From contig NZ_SJXH01000008.1 of the NCBI RefSeq assembly GCF_004336635.1, positions 1-64,000 on the forward strand: a DNA stretch of 64,000 bases, read 5' to 3'. The notes beneath the pieces are model-generated. The model was given only the letters and a program-made list of their open reading frames with translations, was not told the origin of the DNA and searched no databases. Source of the stretch: Acinetobacter sp. ANC 4862 (GTDB lineage: Bacteria > Pseudomonadota > Gammaproteobacteria > Pseudomonadales > Moraxellaceae). This document shows, in pieces, positions 28,168 to 37,143 of the stretch; the stretch's first letter is position 1; each line of letters begins with the position of its first letter. The position numbers and the translations under genes were made by a program.

Positions 28168-28182
28168 ACTTTTAGCTCTGCA

Positions 28183-28212
28183 ATAAAAAAACTCCCCATT
28201 GGGAGTTTTTTT
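28183..28212. terminator. Bidirectional terminator between selO and baeR
   Basis: AAAAAACTCCC and GGGAGTTTTTTT pair around CATT. It ends both the plus-strand selO and the minus-strand baeSR transcripts, whose stops lie on either side. Confidence 0.9.
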
Positions 28213-28229
28213 GATTAAGAATATAAAGC

Positions 28230-28916
28230 TTAATCCTCAGGATATTCAAAACGGTAACCCACGCCATAAACCGCCTGAATCCACTCATGACGGTTGCCAG
28301 TTTCAGCAGCATCGGAAATCTTACGGCGCAGGTTTTTAATATGGCTGTCAATCACGCGGTCTGCCACCTCAAAACTGTCTGGATTAATATGGTCGAGTAA
28401 TTGCGCACGTGAATAGACTTGACCGACATGTTCTAGAAATAACTCTAATAAACGGAATTCAGTCGGAGTCAGGTTCAAGGTTTTTTGTTGATACCAAATG
28501 CGTTGTTGTGCTTTATCCATACGGAATAAGCTGTTTTGTTCTGGCTCTGCATGACGGTCTAAGCGACGTAACACCGCTTGTACACGAGCCACCAGTTCTT
28601 TCGGGCTAAAAGGTTTACAAATGTAATCATCTGCACCCATGTTTAAACCCAGAACACGGTCAATTTCTTCAGTACGCGCAGTCACCATAATAATCGGCAA
28701 ATCAGACTGTTCACGCACTTTACGGCAAATGGTTAAACCATCCATACGCGGCATCATCAAGTCCAAAATCATCAAACTTGGTTTACGCTGAATAAAGCTG
28801 TCATAGGCTTCTTGCCCATCATGAAACATACTGACTTCAAAACCAGCCGCTTCCAGATAGTCTCGCACCAGCTGTGCAAGTTCAACTTCATCTTCAACCA
28901 GCATGACATGTTTCAT
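28230..28916 (-). CDS. baeR: BaeR-like OmpR-family response regulator
   Basis: The 228-aa regulator has a receiver domain with the phospho-aspartate in MILDLMMPRMDG, the acidic pair in VEDE, and the lysine in CKPFSPKE. The OmpR-type winged helix follows, with LTPTEFRLLELFLEH and RVIDSHIKNLRRKI. The ATG at 28916 has AGGATGAG upstream; an ATG three codons earlier would sit on that RBS. It is encoded just after its kinase. In Acinetobacter BaeSR controls envelope-stress responses and AdeABC/AdeIJK-type efflux; this target set is family knowledge, not seen here. Confidence 0.92.
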   Translation of the reverse strand: MKHVMLVEDEVELAQLVRDYLEAAGFEVSMFHDGQEAYDSFIQRKPSLMILDLMMPRMDGLTICRKVREQSDLPIIMVTARTEEIDRVLGLNMGADDYICKPFSPKELVARVQAVLRRLDRHAEPEQNSLFRMDKAQQRIWYQQKTLNLTPTEFRLLELFLEHVGQVYSRAQLLDHINPDSFEVADRVIDSHIKNLRRKISDAAETGNRHEWIQAVYGVGYRFEYPED

Positions 28917-28929
28917 GAATCTCATCCTT

Positions 28930-30591
28930 TTATTTGTTTAACTGTTTTGGAAAAGTCAGTTTGCAGCGCAAACCACCGAGTGGCGAATGATCAAAACTTA
29001 ATTGTCCACCCAATGCCTGCGCAATTTTACCAGATAAGGCCAAACCTAAACCTGTACCACCGGTACTGCGTGTTCGTGAATCATCAACACGGTAGAAACG
29101 CTCGCCTAAACGTGCCAATTGTTCATCACTCAATCCGAGTGGACTATCATCGACAATCACACTCCAATGCGTCGCCGATTGCTCGGTATGAATGCAAACT
29201 TCACCACCCGCTTCAGTATAGCGAATACTGTTGCCGAGTAAGTTGACCATAATTTGTTTAAAACGATCTATATCTAATTGTAAATTCGCACCTTTGCCTT
29301 GCACTGAAATTGATAGATCCGCTTGGGCAAACTTGGGTTTGAAGTTTTCAACTTCCTGTAATACCACATCCCAAGGATTTACCTCAGCCATATAGCAGGT
29401 TAGCTGCTGTGCTTCAGCTTGGGCTAAATCTGCCAAATCCTGAGTCAGTTTTTTCAAGCTGGTGACTTGACGAAGCATCGATTCAAAATGTTCCGGCGTC
29501 GGTTTACGAATGCCATCCTGCATTGCTTCAATTTGCGCTTGCAGTACTGCCAGTGGTGTTTTTAATTCATGTGAAGTATCTGCTACCCACTGACGACGTG
29601 ATTGTTCATGTTGATCTAAAATCACTGCCAATTGATTAATTTCATTTGATAAATCACCTAACTCATCGTTACGGTTAATTTTCACCTGATGCTGATAATG
29701 TCCTTTGGTCAATTCCCGTGTCGCATTGAGTAAGCGTTGAATCGGCTTCTTGAAATAGGTTGCCAACAATAAAGCGGCAATTAAACTACTCAGGAAAGTT
29801 AATCCATACACCAGTAATAAATAGCGTTTTTGATTACTAAAGAAATTGATACTTAAGGCATCATCCTGATCCAGCACCGGCTTTAAACCTAAATAGCCGA
29901 CAATTTTATCAGTCACCATAATCGGGCGATACGAAACTGGAATGTCGGATGGCTCACCAACCACAAACTGTTTGTTGGCATCATACAGTGAAAGTCGTGA
30001 ACTTAAGCCCAAACGGTCAGGCATGGAAATAAACTGCTTCTTCTTGCCTTGATTTTGAGTTGAATCTGTTTGTGCATTATCCGCTTTTTTATCCGTACGA
30101 AATATATTTTGATTGGCACTTAAAGGGAATTTAAGTCCTTCAAAAGGCTGATATTCAGAAGGTAAGTTCTGTTCCATCAAGCGAAGTTCTTCTGCATCCA
30201 AGACCGGTTTTCTTTGTTCTGCCGGGTTCAAACTGGGGGAGACACTGAGTAAGCTATTTTCCTGAAAATACCGCTGCTGCAAGGCAATGTCATATTGACG
30301 ACGTAACCACCAGCGTGACAAGCGGTCATAATCATCGGGAGCTGCAGTACCTTCAATTTGCAGGATTTGAGCCTGAATGGCATTCCCCCAATCATGATAA
30401 ACCGTATACACCCCTGCCAAATTGCTGATGACATGATCCAGCTTCTGCATTTCAACATCTGCCACATATCTGGCGAAGTTCTTTTGCATGGTCCAATGCA
30501 ATACACCCAGACTGACAGTCGTAATCACTAAAGTCGTGAGTAATACGGTCAAAAACAGACGTAAGGCGATCGGAACACGGCGAATATTCAA
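28930..30591 (-). CDS. baeS: BaeS-like sensor histidine kinase
   Basis: The 553-aa membrane kinase has an N-terminal membrane segment (LFLTVLLTTLVITTVSLGVLHW). A periplasmic sensor of about 230 residues follows, then a second membrane segment (LLLVYGLTFLSSLIAALLLATYF), a HAMP domain, HisKA with VADTSHELKTPLAVL, and HATPase with LLGNSIRYTEAGG and GTGLGLALS. The only sensible start is TTG at 30591, since the next ATG is past the first membrane segment. It overlaps no gene; the gap to baeR is 13 bp. It is divergent from a small lipoprotein gene. Confidence 0.9.
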   Translation of the reverse strand: MNIRRVPIALRLFLTVLLTTLVITTVSLGVLHWTMQKNFARYVADVEMQKLDHVISNLAGVYTVYHDWGNAIQAQILQIEGTAAPDDYDRLSRWWLRRQYDIALQQRYFQENSLLSVSPSLNPAEQRKPVLDAEELRLMEQNLPSEYQPFEGLKFPLSANQNIFRTDKKADNAQTDSTQNQGKKKQFISMPDRLGLSSRLSLYDANKQFVVGEPSDIPVSYRPIMVTDKIVGYLGLKPVLDQDDALSINFFSNQKRYLLLVYGLTFLSSLIAALLLATYFKKPIQRLLNATRELTKGHYQHQVKINRNDELGDLSNEINQLAVILDQHEQSRRQWVADTSHELKTPLAVLQAQIEAMQDGIRKPTPEHFESMLRQVTSLKKLTQDLADLAQAEAQQLTCYMAEVNPWDVVLQEVENFKPKFAQADLSISVQGKGANLQLDIDRFKQIMVNLLGNSIRYTEAGGEVCIHTEQSATHWSVIVDDSPLGLSDEQLARLGERFYRVDDSRTRSTGGTGLGLALSGKIAQALGGQLSFDHSPLGGLRCKLTFPKQLNK

Positions 30592-30652
30592 AAGTAAAAT
30601 CTCAATATTTTCTTCTCAATTTATTATTGTAACCAACACTGTCTGAAAAAAC

Positions 30653-30670
30653 TCTTCATTGTTTCTTCAT
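30653..30670. promoter_or_regulatory. Direct repeat TCTTCAT, 11 bp apart, in the baeS/lipoprotein spacer
   Basis: TCTTCAT occurs at 30653-30659 and again at 30664-30670, exactly one helical turn apart. OmpR-family regulators usually bind such tandem half sites. The position in the divergent spacer would suit BaeR control of both its own operon and the lipoprotein gene. This is inference; the motif is AT-rich enough to arise by chance. Confidence 0.4.
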
Positions 30671-30729
30671 CATTATTGTTTAATCTTAACTCAATAAATT
30701 GATACTATTTTTCATCGGAGATAAAAACA

Positions 30730-31356
30730 ATGAATTCCATGACAAAAATGGCTTTAGTCGGTGCCAGCGTACTCAGTATGGGCGCTTTGAGCGCCTGCCA
30801 ATCGACCAACACAGTTCAAGACAAAGACAGCCACCACCCGCGCATGATGCACGATCGTCATCAAAAGTATGAGCGTAACATGACACCCGAACAGCGTGAG
30901 CAGTTCCAGCAAGCCCGTGCCGAACGCCAGCAAATGATGAAAAGCATTCAAACAGCCTGTGATGGTAAAACAGTCAGTTCTGCCGTACAAATTAAGGCGG
31001 GTGAAAAGACCATTAATGGGACTTGCGTGATGCAATTTAATCCTGATCGTGCAGAGATGAAGAAAATGCGACGTGAACATCGTGCTATGCAGGGCGAAAT
31101 GAAAGGCATGCCTATGATGATGCAGCACGATGAACTCCTGACTGATGCCAAACGTGCAGAATTGACCCAACAATTTGATCAGCGCTTGGCTCAACACCAA
31201 GCGCATCAGCAAGCCATGTTAAAAGCTTGCCAAGGTCAGCCTAATGGCAACGCTGTTCAAGTCAAAATGGGAACACATACCATCAATGGTAAATGTGAAG
31301 TTCGCTTCCAGCCTAAAGTCCCTATGGCTCCTGTAGCAGTAAAACCTGCATCGTAA
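30730..31356 (+). CDS. Internally duplicated lipoprotein, Spy/CpxP-reminiscent
   Basis: The 208-aa protein has a lipoprotein signal with lipobox GALSAC (C23). The rest contains two related halves. Each has a charged Gln-rich helix (MTPEQREQFQQARAERQQMM near 51-70; LTDAKRAELTQQFDQRLAQ near 137-155). Each helix leads to a similar C-terminal module: residues 74-104 (TACDGK...TINGTCVMQF) and 164-193 (KACQGQ...TINGKCEVRF). Each module has a Cys pair (C77/C99, C167/C189) that could form a disulfide. The helices recall the LTxxQ motifs of Spy and CpxP, but homology is not established. It is divergent from baeS and may be a BaeR target. Confidence 0.8.
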   Translation: MNSMTKMALVGASVLSMGALSACQSTNTVQDKDSHHPRMMHDRHQKYERNMTPEQREQFQQARAERQQMMKSIQTACDGKTVSSAVQIKAGEKTINGTCVMQFNPDRAEMKKMRREHRAMQGEMKGMPMMMQHDELLTDAKRAELTQQFDQRLAQHQAHQQAMLKACQGQPNGNAVQVKMGTHTINGKCEVRFQPKVPMAPVAVKPAS

Positions 31357-31372
31357 AAATTTAACCAAAGTT

Positions 31373-31399
31373 AAAAAGGCGCAACTCTGCGCCTTTTTT
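31373..31399 (+). terminator. Terminator after the lipoprotein gene
   Basis: AAAAAGGCGC and GCGCCTTTTT pair around AACTCT, followed by more T residues. It lies 16 bp past the stop codon. Confidence 0.88.
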
Positions 31400-31652
31400 A
31401 TTGCTGATTAAAAAATTGGCGATTTGACTATTTATGTCACTAAATAAATCATAAAAGCATTTACACTCAATATACTTAGCAATTTCAAGCTAGAAATCTT
31501 TGACTTTACAGTCACCAAGAAAACGCATGCAAACGCTTGTACCAAGTAGGAAGATGTTGCACGATTAAGCCATAGAAATACGTGTTATAGAAGGCACGTT
31601 TCAATGTTTATTAGGATTATAAGCTGGTTAAACCAGTATTGAGGAAAACGAT

Positions 31653-33455
31653 ATGCCACAATACAAAGCGCCCTTACGTGAGATGCAATTCGTTCTACAT
31701 GAACTACTAAATGCTGAACAACATTATGCAAAACTCCCTGCATTTCAAGAAACCGTAAGCCGTGAGTTGGTTGATCAATATTTAGAAGCTGCTGCTGACT
31801 TCTGTGAAAATGAACTTTCTCCTCTTAACCAAGTGGGCGACCGTGAAGGTTGTACTTGGAACAACGGTGTTGTAACAACGCCTACCGGCTTTAAAGAAGC
31901 ATACAAAAAATATATAGAACTTGGCTTCCCATCGTTATCTGCTGATGAACAATATGGCGGTCAAGCTTTACCAAATTCTTTAGGTATTACCATTTCTGAA
32001 ATGGTCGGTACGGCAAACTGGTCTTGGGGTATGTACCCTGGTCTTTCTCATGGTGCGGTACGTACTTTGGAACACCATGGTTCTCAAGAACAAAAAGACA
32101 CTTACCTGCCTAAACTTGTTTCAGGTGAATGGACAGGCACCATGTGCTTGACTGAATCTCATGCAGGTTCTGATTTGGGTATCATCCGTACCAAAGCTGA
32201 ACCGAATGCTGATGGCAGCTTTGCAATTTCTGGCGAGAAAATCTTTATCTCTGCTGGTGAACACGACATGGCGGATAACATCGTCCATATCGTTCTTGCT
32301 CGCCTTCCGGGTGCACCTAAAGGCACTAAAGGTATATCGTTGTTCATCGTACCTAAATTCAATGTAAATGCAGACGGTTCACTGGGTGAACGTAATGCAG
32401 TACGTTGTGGTTCAATCGAACACAAAATGGGGATCCATGGTAACGCAACTTGCGTGATCAACTTCGATAAAGCTCAAGGCTTCTTGATTGGTCCTGAAAA
32501 CCGTGGTCTAAACTGCATGTTCACATTCATGAACACTGCACGTATTGGTACTGCTGTACAAGGTCTTGCCGCTTCTGAAGCGTCTTTCCAAGGTGCACTT
32601 GCCTATGCCAAAGATCGTTTAGCGATGCGTTCACTTTCAGGTGTTAAAGCGCCAGAAAAAGAAGCAGATCCGATTATTGTTCACCCTGCTGTGCGTAACA
32701 TGCTTTTAACTCAAAAAGCATATGCAGAAAGTGGTCGTGCGCTGGTTTACCTGTTGGCTCAATATGCTGACGTGGTTGAACACGGTACAACTGAAGAAGA
32801 ACGCAAATCTGCGGACAACATGTTGTCTCTTCTTACTCCGATCGCAAAAGCATTCTTGACTGAAACAGGTTCTGAATCTGCGAAACACGGTGTTCAAGTG
32901 TTCGGTGGTCATGGCTTTATTTCTGAACATGGCATGGAACAGATTGTTCGTGATACACGTATTGCGTGTCTTTACGAAGGTACCACTGAAATTCAGGCAC
33001 TTGACTTGTTAGGTCGTAAAGTTTTGGGTACTCAAGGTGCAATGTTGAAAGACTTCACCAAGATCATCCACAAATTTGTTGAAGCAAACAAAGATAATGC
33101 TGCAATGAAAGAATTCGTTGAACCACTTGCTGCGCTTAATAAAGAGTGGGGTGATTTAACCATGCAGATTGGTATGCGTGCGATGCAAAACCCGGATGAA
33201 GTCGGTGCAGCTGCGGTTGACTACCTGTACTTCTCTGGTTATATCACCCTTGCTTACCTATGGGCTCGTATGGCGCTTCTCGCTCAAGAAACGCTTGCTG
33301 CAGGTACGACTGAAGTTGACTTCTACAACGCCAAAGTAACCACAGCACGTTTCTACTTCAAGAAAATCCTTCCACGCGTACGTTCACACGTAGACGTGAT
33401 TGCAGGTGGTGTAGAACCATTACTTGCTTTAGATGCTGAACACTTCGCATTTTAA
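31653..33455 (+). CDS. Acyl-CoA dehydrogenase, long (about 600 aa) type, copy 1
   Basis: The 600-aa flavoprotein should oxidise an acyl-CoA thioester at the alpha-beta bond. It belongs to the longer bacterial acyl-CoA dehydrogenase group with a C-terminal extension. Family segments are WTGTMCLTESHAGSDLG and IFISAGEHDMADNIVHIVLAR. Others are EHKMGIHGNATCVINFD, VFGGHGFISEHGMEQIVRD and IACLYEGTTEIQALDL. A GAGGAAAA RBS precedes the ATG. The next gene is a paralogue in the same orientation about 170 bp away. The exact chain-length range is not evident. Confidence 0.9.
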   Translation: MPQYKAPLREMQFVLHELLNAEQHYAKLPAFQETVSRELVDQYLEAAADFCENELSPLNQVGDREGCTWNNGVVTTPTGFKEAYKKYIELGFPSLSADEQYGGQALPNSLGITISEMVGTANWSWGMYPGLSHGAVRTLEHHGSQEQKDTYLPKLVSGEWTGTMCLTESHAGSDLGIIRTKAEPNADGSFAISGEKIFISAGEHDMADNIVHIVLARLPGAPKGTKGISLFIVPKFNVNADGSLGERNAVRCGSIEHKMGIHGNATCVINFDKAQGFLIGPENRGLNCMFTFMNTARIGTAVQGLAASEASFQGALAYAKDRLAMRSLSGVKAPEKEADPIIVHPAVRNMLLTQKAYAESGRALVYLLAQYADVVEHGTTEEERKSADNMLSLLTPIAKAFLTETGSESAKHGVQVFGGHGFISEHGMEQIVRDTRIACLYEGTTEIQALDLLGRKVLGTQGAMLKDFTKIIHKFVEANKDNAAMKEFVEPLAALNKEWGDLTMQIGMRAMQNPDEVGAAAVDYLYFSGYITLAYLWARMALLAQETLAAGTTEVDFYNAKVTTARFYFKKILPRVRSHVDVIAGGVEPLLALDAEHFAF

Positions 33456-33488
33456 TTTTCATAAAGTTTTAACTTGATGAACAGGAGA

Positions 33489-33520
33489 AGGACGGTCATT
33501 GATTTGACAGTCCTTTTTCT
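33489..33520 (+). terminator. Possible terminator between the two acyl-CoA dehydrogenase genes
   Basis: AAGGACGGTC and GACAGTCCTT pair with one mismatch around ATTGATTT, followed by T-rich sequence. It would allow the two dehydrogenase genes to be separately expressed or partly attenuated. Confidence 0.55.
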
Positions 33521-33627
33521 TTATAAAAGATGCAAAAATTAATCTTTAGTCGTCTAACAACACTATTCTTCATCGCTTAGACTCAACTAAAACTGAACTG
33601 ACTCAAACAATAAACAGGTAACACCTT

Positions 33628-35409
33628 ATGCCAATTTATAATGCACCGCTTGCAGATATGAAATTCATCCTGAATGATGTTTTTAATGCAGAGCAATTCT
33701 GGCAAGCCAATGAAAATCTTGCCCATGTGGATGCTGCAACGGCTGAAGCTATTCTTGAAGAAATGGCGAAATTTGCACAAAACGTCACTTTACCGATTAA
33801 CCGTACCGGTGATGAAGAAGGCGCTAAAATTGAAAATGGCAAGGTGACCACACCAGCAGGCTTTAAAGAAGCATTCAAACAATACGCTGAAGGTGGCTGG
33901 ATTGGCTTAGGTGCCGACGAAGAATGGGGCGGTCAAGGCATGCCAAAAATGCTGACTGTACTTGCAGATGAAATGCTGTTCGCAACCAATCCATCCTTCC
34001 TACTCTACCCGCTTCTTTCTGTGGGTGCAGGTATGGCGCTCAACAGTTATGCATCTCAAGAGCAAAAAGAAACATATCTTCCTAAAATTTATTCTGGCGA
34101 ATGGTCAGGTACCATGTGCTTAACTGAACCGCATGCAGGTACAGACTTAGGCATTATTAAAACCAAAGCTGAACGTAACGAAGATGGTACTTATAACATC
34201 ACTGGTACTAAAATCTTTATTACTGGCGGTGACCATGACTTAGCGGAAAACATCATTCACTTAGTCCTTGCGAAAACACCGGATGCACCTGCAGGTTCAC
34301 GCGGTATTTCATTGTTCATCGTGCCTAAATTCATGGTCAATGAAGATGGTTCACTTGGTGAACGCAATGCGGCAGGTCCGGGTTCAATTGAACACAAGAT
34401 GGGGATTAAAGCCTCTGCAACTTGTGTAATGAACTTTGACGGTGCCAAAGGTTACCTTGTTGGTAAAGAAAATGAAGGCCTTGCAGCAATGTTCGTGATG
34501 ATGAACTACGAACGCCTGTCAATGGGTATTCAAGGTCTAGGTGCCTCTGAATTTGCCTACCAAAATGCAGCGCAATATGCGACTGACCGCATTCAAGGTC
34601 GTAGTGCTTCTGGTATTCAATCTCCAGCCAAAGCAGCAGACAGCATTCTGGTACATGGTGATGTACGTCGCATGTTGTTAAATGCCCGTGCAAACAATGA
34701 AGCATCGCGTGCTTTCGCAGTTTACGTGGGTCAACAACTGGATATCACCAAGTTCTCTACCAATGCGGAAGCAGTGGAAGCTGCCAATAACCGTGTTGCA
34801 TTACTCACGCCAATTGCAAAAGCGTATTTAACCGATACTGCTTTTGATGCAGTGATTGATGCGCAAATGGTGTTTGGTGGGCATGGTTTTATTCGTGAAT
34901 GGGGTATGGAACAATGCGTACGTGACTTACGTATTGCACAAATTTACGAAGGCACCAACGGCGTTCAGTCTCAAGATTTAATTGGTCGTAAAACCATTAA
35001 ATGTAAAGGTGAATTCATTGCCGAATATATCCAGGAGATTCGTGACTTCGCTAACAGCTTAGATGCTGACCTGAACTTCATTAAAGATGCCACCTTAGAT
35101 GCAGCAACTGAAGTTGAATCAGTGACGCAATACGTGATTGAAGCTGCACGTGAGAATGTTGAATTCTCGAACTCTGCTGCGGTAGATTATCTACACGCTG
35201 TAGGACTTTTAAGCTTCTCCTACATGTTCGCAAAAATTGCCAATGCGGCGAAAGCAAAAGATGGCGAGTTCTATCAAAACAAGGTGGCGCTTGCTCAATA
35301 CTTCGTGCAACGTATTTTGCCTGAGCTTGCACTCCGCATTACCAAAGTAAAAGCAGGTCCAGAAGTAATTATGAACTTCAGTGAAGATTACTTTACCAAC
35401 CAATCTTAA
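33628..35409 (+). CDS. Acyl-CoA dehydrogenase, long type, copy 2
   Basis: This 593-aa protein is a diverged paralogue of the preceding gene, collinear over its whole length. Shared landmarks are WSGTMCLTEPHAGTDLG, IFITGGDHDLAENIIHLVLAK, EHKMGIKASATCVMNFDGAKG, VFGGHGFIREWGMEQCVRD and IYEGTNGVQSQDLIGR. Differences inside the C-terminal third suggest a different acyl range. It has its own upstream spacer and a strong terminator downstream. The tandem pair looks like an old duplication serving fatty-acid breakdown. Confidence 0.9.
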   Translation: MPIYNAPLADMKFILNDVFNAEQFWQANENLAHVDAATAEAILEEMAKFAQNVTLPINRTGDEEGAKIENGKVTTPAGFKEAFKQYAEGGWIGLGADEEWGGQGMPKMLTVLADEMLFATNPSFLLYPLLSVGAGMALNSYASQEQKETYLPKIYSGEWSGTMCLTEPHAGTDLGIIKTKAERNEDGTYNITGTKIFITGGDHDLAENIIHLVLAKTPDAPAGSRGISLFIVPKFMVNEDGSLGERNAAGPGSIEHKMGIKASATCVMNFDGAKGYLVGKENEGLAAMFVMMNYERLSMGIQGLGASEFAYQNAAQYATDRIQGRSASGIQSPAKAADSILVHGDVRRMLLNARANNEASRAFAVYVGQQLDITKFSTNAEAVEAANNRVALLTPIAKAYLTDTAFDAVIDAQMVFGGHGFIREWGMEQCVRDLRIAQIYEGTNGVQSQDLIGRKTIKCKGEFIAEYIQEIRDFANSLDADLNFIKDATLDAATEVESVTQYVIEAARENVEFSNSAAVDYLHAVGLLSFSYMFAKIANAAKAKDGEFYQNKVALAQYFVQRILPELALRITKVKAGPEVIMNFSEDYFTNQS

Positions 35410-35423
35410 TTTAAATCAGATAT

Positions 35424-35456
35424 AAAAAAACGCCTGCATTGTCAGGCGTTTTTTTA
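35424..35456 (+). terminator. Terminator after the second acyl-CoA dehydrogenase gene
   Basis: AAAAAACGCCTG and CAGGCGTTTTTT pair around CATTGT, followed by further T residues. It can also act on the minus strand after the small gene at 35470. Confidence 0.9.
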
Positions 35457-35469
35457 TAGCTAAAATGAA

Positions 35470-35679
35470 TTAGATTTTTTCAACCATAATGGAATCTGAG
35501 ATTTTTTTGCTGCTTTGTGTGTCTTGATGAGTTTTCACAATTTTAATCACGCCCTCGGATTGTAAATTTTCACATAAGGCAATCAGCTTCTGCATTTCAT
35601 CTCCCTTAATACCCGAACCTAAAATGAGTTTTTTACCATTTTGTAAACTATTAATTTTTGTTTGAATTGTTTCTAACAT
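35470..35679 (-). CDS. Small hypothetical protein
   Basis: From the ATG at 35679, with GGGAAAAG upstream, the protein has 69 aa; ten extra residues from 35709 lack an RBS. It has no signal peptide, membrane segment or cysteine-rich motif. It begins with a helical stretch (MLETIQTKINSLQNGKKLIL) and has a likely second helix (GDEMQKLIALCENLQSEG). No family was recognised. It lies between two convergent terminator regions and is divergent from psiE. Confidence 0.6.
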   Translation of the reverse strand: MLETIQTKINSLQNGKKLILGSGIKGDEMQKLIALCENLQSEGVIKIVKTHQDTQSSKKISDSIMVEKI

Positions 35680-35859
35680 TTTCTTTTCCCTGATCAATGA
35701 AATAACCATTCATACAATATATCAATTCCGTATGAAAAAAATACAGTCCATTGAATTATTTACAACATTCATTTTATTGCCTTTTAATGTGCATGAAAAT
35801 TGCATACTGTTTAATACCAGTTTCATACAAATACTCATCTAATATAAAGGAGGAAAAAC

Positions 35860-36357
35860 ATGCCAAAACCTGATGCCAAAGTTGAAAAAATTGAAACCCT
35901 CCTCGACCGTTTCGGAAATATTGCTGTAGAAAGTTTTCATTATATTGCGCTATTTATTATTGGCTGTATGGTGATCTGGTCTGCGGGTCATACCGTATTC
36001 CACATACTTACAGTGAAGCAATTCGCCACCATTGACGATATTCTGCTGTTATTTATCTATCTTGAACTGGGCGCCATGGTCGGTATTTATTTCAAGACCA
36101 ATCACATGCCAGTACGCTTTCTGATTTATATCGCGATTACGGCACTCACTCGCCTACTCATTTCGGATATCCAGCACGATCATAAAGCGGATATGGACTT
36201 AGTAATTATTACCGGTTCGATTCTGATTCTGGCTTTTGCAATTTTAGTGGTGCGTTATGCGTCTTGGACTTATCCATCTGTAATTCGTGACAAGCATAGT
36301 GAAAAGTCATTACCCGAAGGTAAAACCCCACGTCCACAAGATGACGAACTGGCGTAA
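35860..36357 (+). CDS. psiE: PsiE family membrane protein
   Basis: PsiE-family proteins are small inner-membrane proteins named after an E. coli gene induced by phosphate starvation; their activity is unknown. The 165-aa protein has four hydrophobic segments: SFHYIALFIIGCMVIWSAG, DDILLLFIYLELGAMVGIYF, PVRFLIYIAITALTRLLI and LVIITGSILILAFAILVVRY. The second and third carry family residues (LELGAMVGIYFKTNHMPVRFL). An excellent RBS, AAAGGAGGAAAAAC, precedes the ATG. No Pho box could be assigned by eye. Confidence 0.88.
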   Translation: MPKPDAKVEKIETLLDRFGNIAVESFHYIALFIIGCMVIWSAGHTVFHILTVKQFATIDDILLLFIYLELGAMVGIYFKTNHMPVRFLIYIAITALTRLLISDIQHDHKADMDLVIITGSILILAFAILVVRYASWTYPSVIRDKHSEKSLPEGKTPRPQDDELA

Positions 36358-36368
36358 TCCTGTTTGTT

Positions 36369-36400
36369 CCCTCTCCCTCTAGGAGAGGGTCAGGGAGAGG
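36369..36400. repeat. Short GC-rich inverted repeat (CCCTCTCC...GGAGAGGG...GGGAGAGG)
   Basis: CCCTCTCC pairs with GGAGAGGG around CTCTA, and the first arm is repeated again as AGGGAGAGG. The stretch stands out from its AT-rich surroundings and lies between convergent psiE and an RcnB-like gene. Similar CCCTCC/GGAGGG pieces occur near 19390, 37707 and 46035, so it may be a dispersed REP-like repeat. It may also act as a weak terminator. Confidence 0.5.
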
Positions 36401-36415
36401 TTTAAAATCAGCAAA

Positions 36416-36943
36416 TCAACGATTTGGCACCAACACATAGCGCCCATGGTCATAAATCCAGTACATCCCTTTCGGCGGTGCAGGCAAACCTAAACGTTGC
36501 CAATCCGTAATTAAGGTATGGCTTGAACTTTCAATCCGTGCCGTATTCGGATCGCCATTTACCCAGCTATAGCTTTGAGAATTATGAGTGATGGTCGTTG
36601 GCGCACTATATTGAATGCTAATGCCATTTTGTATCGGTGGATATCCACCATGGGGTGGACGTGATGGATAATGTTGGACATTGGGGTGATTTTGCGGATA
36701 GTGATTATATGGATAGCTATTTCGTGGATAACTCTGTTGTGGATAACGTTGTGGTTGTGAATAGCCAGGATACTGCTGTGGATCGTTATTTTTTGGATAG
36801 CTATTTTGGGGATAATTAGGCCGATGCTGATACTTGCTGGTATCTACACCACGATAATTGGACCACTTATTTTCCGCTTGCGTGGTCGCAGAAGCCCCCA
36901 AGAGCACCATGCCCCCCAGAGCACAAAGCATTGCTACTTTCAT
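36416..36943 (-). CDS. RcnB-like periplasmic protein with Pro/Tyr repeats
   Basis: The 175-aa protein has a signal peptide (MKVAMLCALGGMVLLGASATTQA). A low-complexity stretch follows at about residues 35-100, with repeated P-x-x-Y and Y-P units (NYPQNSYPKN, PGYSQPQRYPQQSYP, HYPSRPPHGGYPP). The C-terminal module ends DWQRLGLPAPPKGMYWIYDHGRYVLVPNR, which fits the RcnB family pattern of a proline-rich turn and aromatic strands. E. coli RcnB is a periplasmic protein for nickel and cobalt homeostasis; a metal role here is not proven. It is convergent with psiE. Confidence 0.7.
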   Translation of the reverse strand: MKVAMLCALGGMVLLGASATTQAENKWSNYRGVDTSKYQHRPNYPQNSYPKNNDPQQYPGYSQPQRYPQQSYPRNSYPYNHYPQNHPNVQHYPSRPPHGGYPPIQNGISIQYSAPTTITHNSQSYSWVNGDPNTARIESSSHTLITDWQRLGLPAPPKGMYWIYDHGRYVLVPNR

Positions 36944-37143
36944 CAGAGCCTCCGAACGATGTTGATCACATCATATAGTTTATAAACTGATTTCAATCCC
37001 TAGTTTAGGATAAAAAATGGATAAAAAAACAGCAAATGCAACGTTTTGTAAATTAAATTTTGCTGTGACTTCATGCTTTCGTGCATCTAGGCGCTGAATA
37101 TGTTTATGCTAAGATATTCTTTTTTGTTACTGGATCAAATAGA

